DNA of 64,000 nt from Wuchereria bancrofti. Taxonomy: Eukaryota > Nematoda > Chromadorea > Rhabditida > Onchocercidae. Under the pieces are notes generated by a model that searched no databases, was not told the DNA's origin, and saw nothing but the letters and a program-made list of their open reading frames with translations. Below, piece by piece: positions 63,181 to 64,000 of this stretch. Position 1 is the first letter of the stretch, and each line of letters begins with the position of its first letter. The stretch lies in the NCBI GenBank assembly GCA_005281725.1, contig SSBO01000003.1, positions 7,302,776-7,366,775 of the forward strand, in the 5' to 3' direction. The position numbers and the translations under genes are program-made.

Positions 63181-64000
63181 ACGTTGATGAAACAAGAATG
63201 CTCAAACGATACGAAGCATTAAATGTTGTAAAAAAAGAAAAAAAAATGAACGAAAGTCAAAATATGAACTGAAAACAGGTTTGTGACAAAAAAAAAAAAA
63301 CTGATGGAATATTGATGTAGACGAGATGAAATGAAATGATTAATAAATCAGTGAGCAACAACATACCATCTATATATCTACTATTCATTTTCGGCATACT
63401 CTTTTCTTCCTTCGTTCATACAAATTCTTTTCAGTCATTTTACAATTATTGATTTGAAGAAATTTTCAAATTCTACAGAAAAAAAAAATTAAATAAAAAG
63501 AATTTCTACGGCATTAAACTATTACAGTATGACAAATGATGTGAACATTTCAAAAGTTAGCCGTATAAATCTTTCTTTTTTCTACAGTTAAAATTTAAAA
63601 ATTATCAATGTTAAGACTATTATTATCAAATCAAGATTACCATTAAATATATTAGTTTAAATTATCTTCTAAAAAATTTCCCAATTTTGTTTTAATTTTT
63701 CATATTGATATGTTATTAAGAGGAAAAAATAAAAGCTAAAAATACTTTTATCCAAATAAGGAAGGAATAAATTTGGAATTTATTTAGCTAAATTTAAAAG
63801 AAATGTAAAAATTTAAATAGTATCATATTGGAAAATAAATATTGAATGATAATTGATTATCTTATTAATTATTCAAATCTTTTACATTTGTCTTAATTAA
63901 ATTCATTCACAAAAATTATTTCAAAAGAGAAAAATTATCAGATTCTCATTCCTCTCACGCATAAATCATCAGTTCTGCATTGTGTGAGACATCTCACGTT

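Larger units (their letters stand above)
53257..64000. other. 10.7-kb gene-poor AT-rich region
   Basis: Both strands were read. Open frames are few, short and of low complexity, and none resembles a known family. It lies upstream of the transporter gene and may hold its promoter, distant untranslated exons or non-coding RNA. Features seen are simple repeats: a CT-rich tract near 54702-54765, (GA)n at 56221-56290, (CA)n at 63121-63180, a tandem duplication at 62271-62326 and a 20-bp palindrome at 61940-61959. Confidence 0.6.

Overview
The window is nuclear DNA of a parasitic nematode, most likely a filarial worm (Onchocercidae). It is very AT-rich. Its genes are split by introns with TTTTCAG/TTTTTAG acceptors and GTAAG/GTTAG donors. 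Recognisable proteins match animal families over nearly full length, and the 22-nt nematode spliced leader SL1 occurs in the sequence. I rebuilt eight protein-coding genes by hand; in every model the exon phases close to a whole number of codons.

Layout. 1-4636: AT-rich, no convincing gene. 4637-14692 (+): a secreted, Ser/Thr/Glu-rich, mucin-like protein of about 1502 residues ending in a ShKT domain. Its second intron carries a rearranged BEL/Pao LTR retrotransposon (5447-8642) with 5-bp target duplications. 15769-17168 (+): a small predicted secreted, proline-rich orphan. 17970-22635 (-): an MPPED/UPF0046-type calcineurin-like phosphoesterase with one metal-binding Asp replaced by Cys. 26863-36783 (-): vigilin, 21 exons, 14 KH domains. 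41242-42114 (+): isoprenylcysteine carboxyl methyltransferase (ICMT) on one uninterrupted exon. 43285-45168 (+): FRA10AC1 homologue. 47811-48130 (-): a two-exon, 49-residue single-span membrane microprotein. 49458-53256 (-): an AAAP-family amino acid transporter, eight exons. 53257-64000: about 10.7 kb without a recognisable gene, holding only simple repeats.

The most unusual observation is that all three LTR copies of the BEL/Pao element carry SL1 at the same place. It is perfect (22/22) in the inner copy and has one and two mismatches in the outer copies. It sits about 50 nt before the LTR end with an AATAAA-type signal after it, so the R region may begin exactly with the spliced leader. 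Either the element's genomic RNA was trans-spliced and the leader became fixed by reverse transcription, or the LTR adopted the SL RNA gene's initiator as its own promoter.

The genes do not form a pathway. They are a mosaic of conserved housekeeping genes (vigilin, ICMT, FRA10AC1, transporter, phosphoesterase) and lineage-specific secreted or membrane proteins (ShKT mucin-like protein, proline-rich orphan, microprotein). The gene models rest on reading splice signals and family resemblance only; no search or transcript evidence was available.
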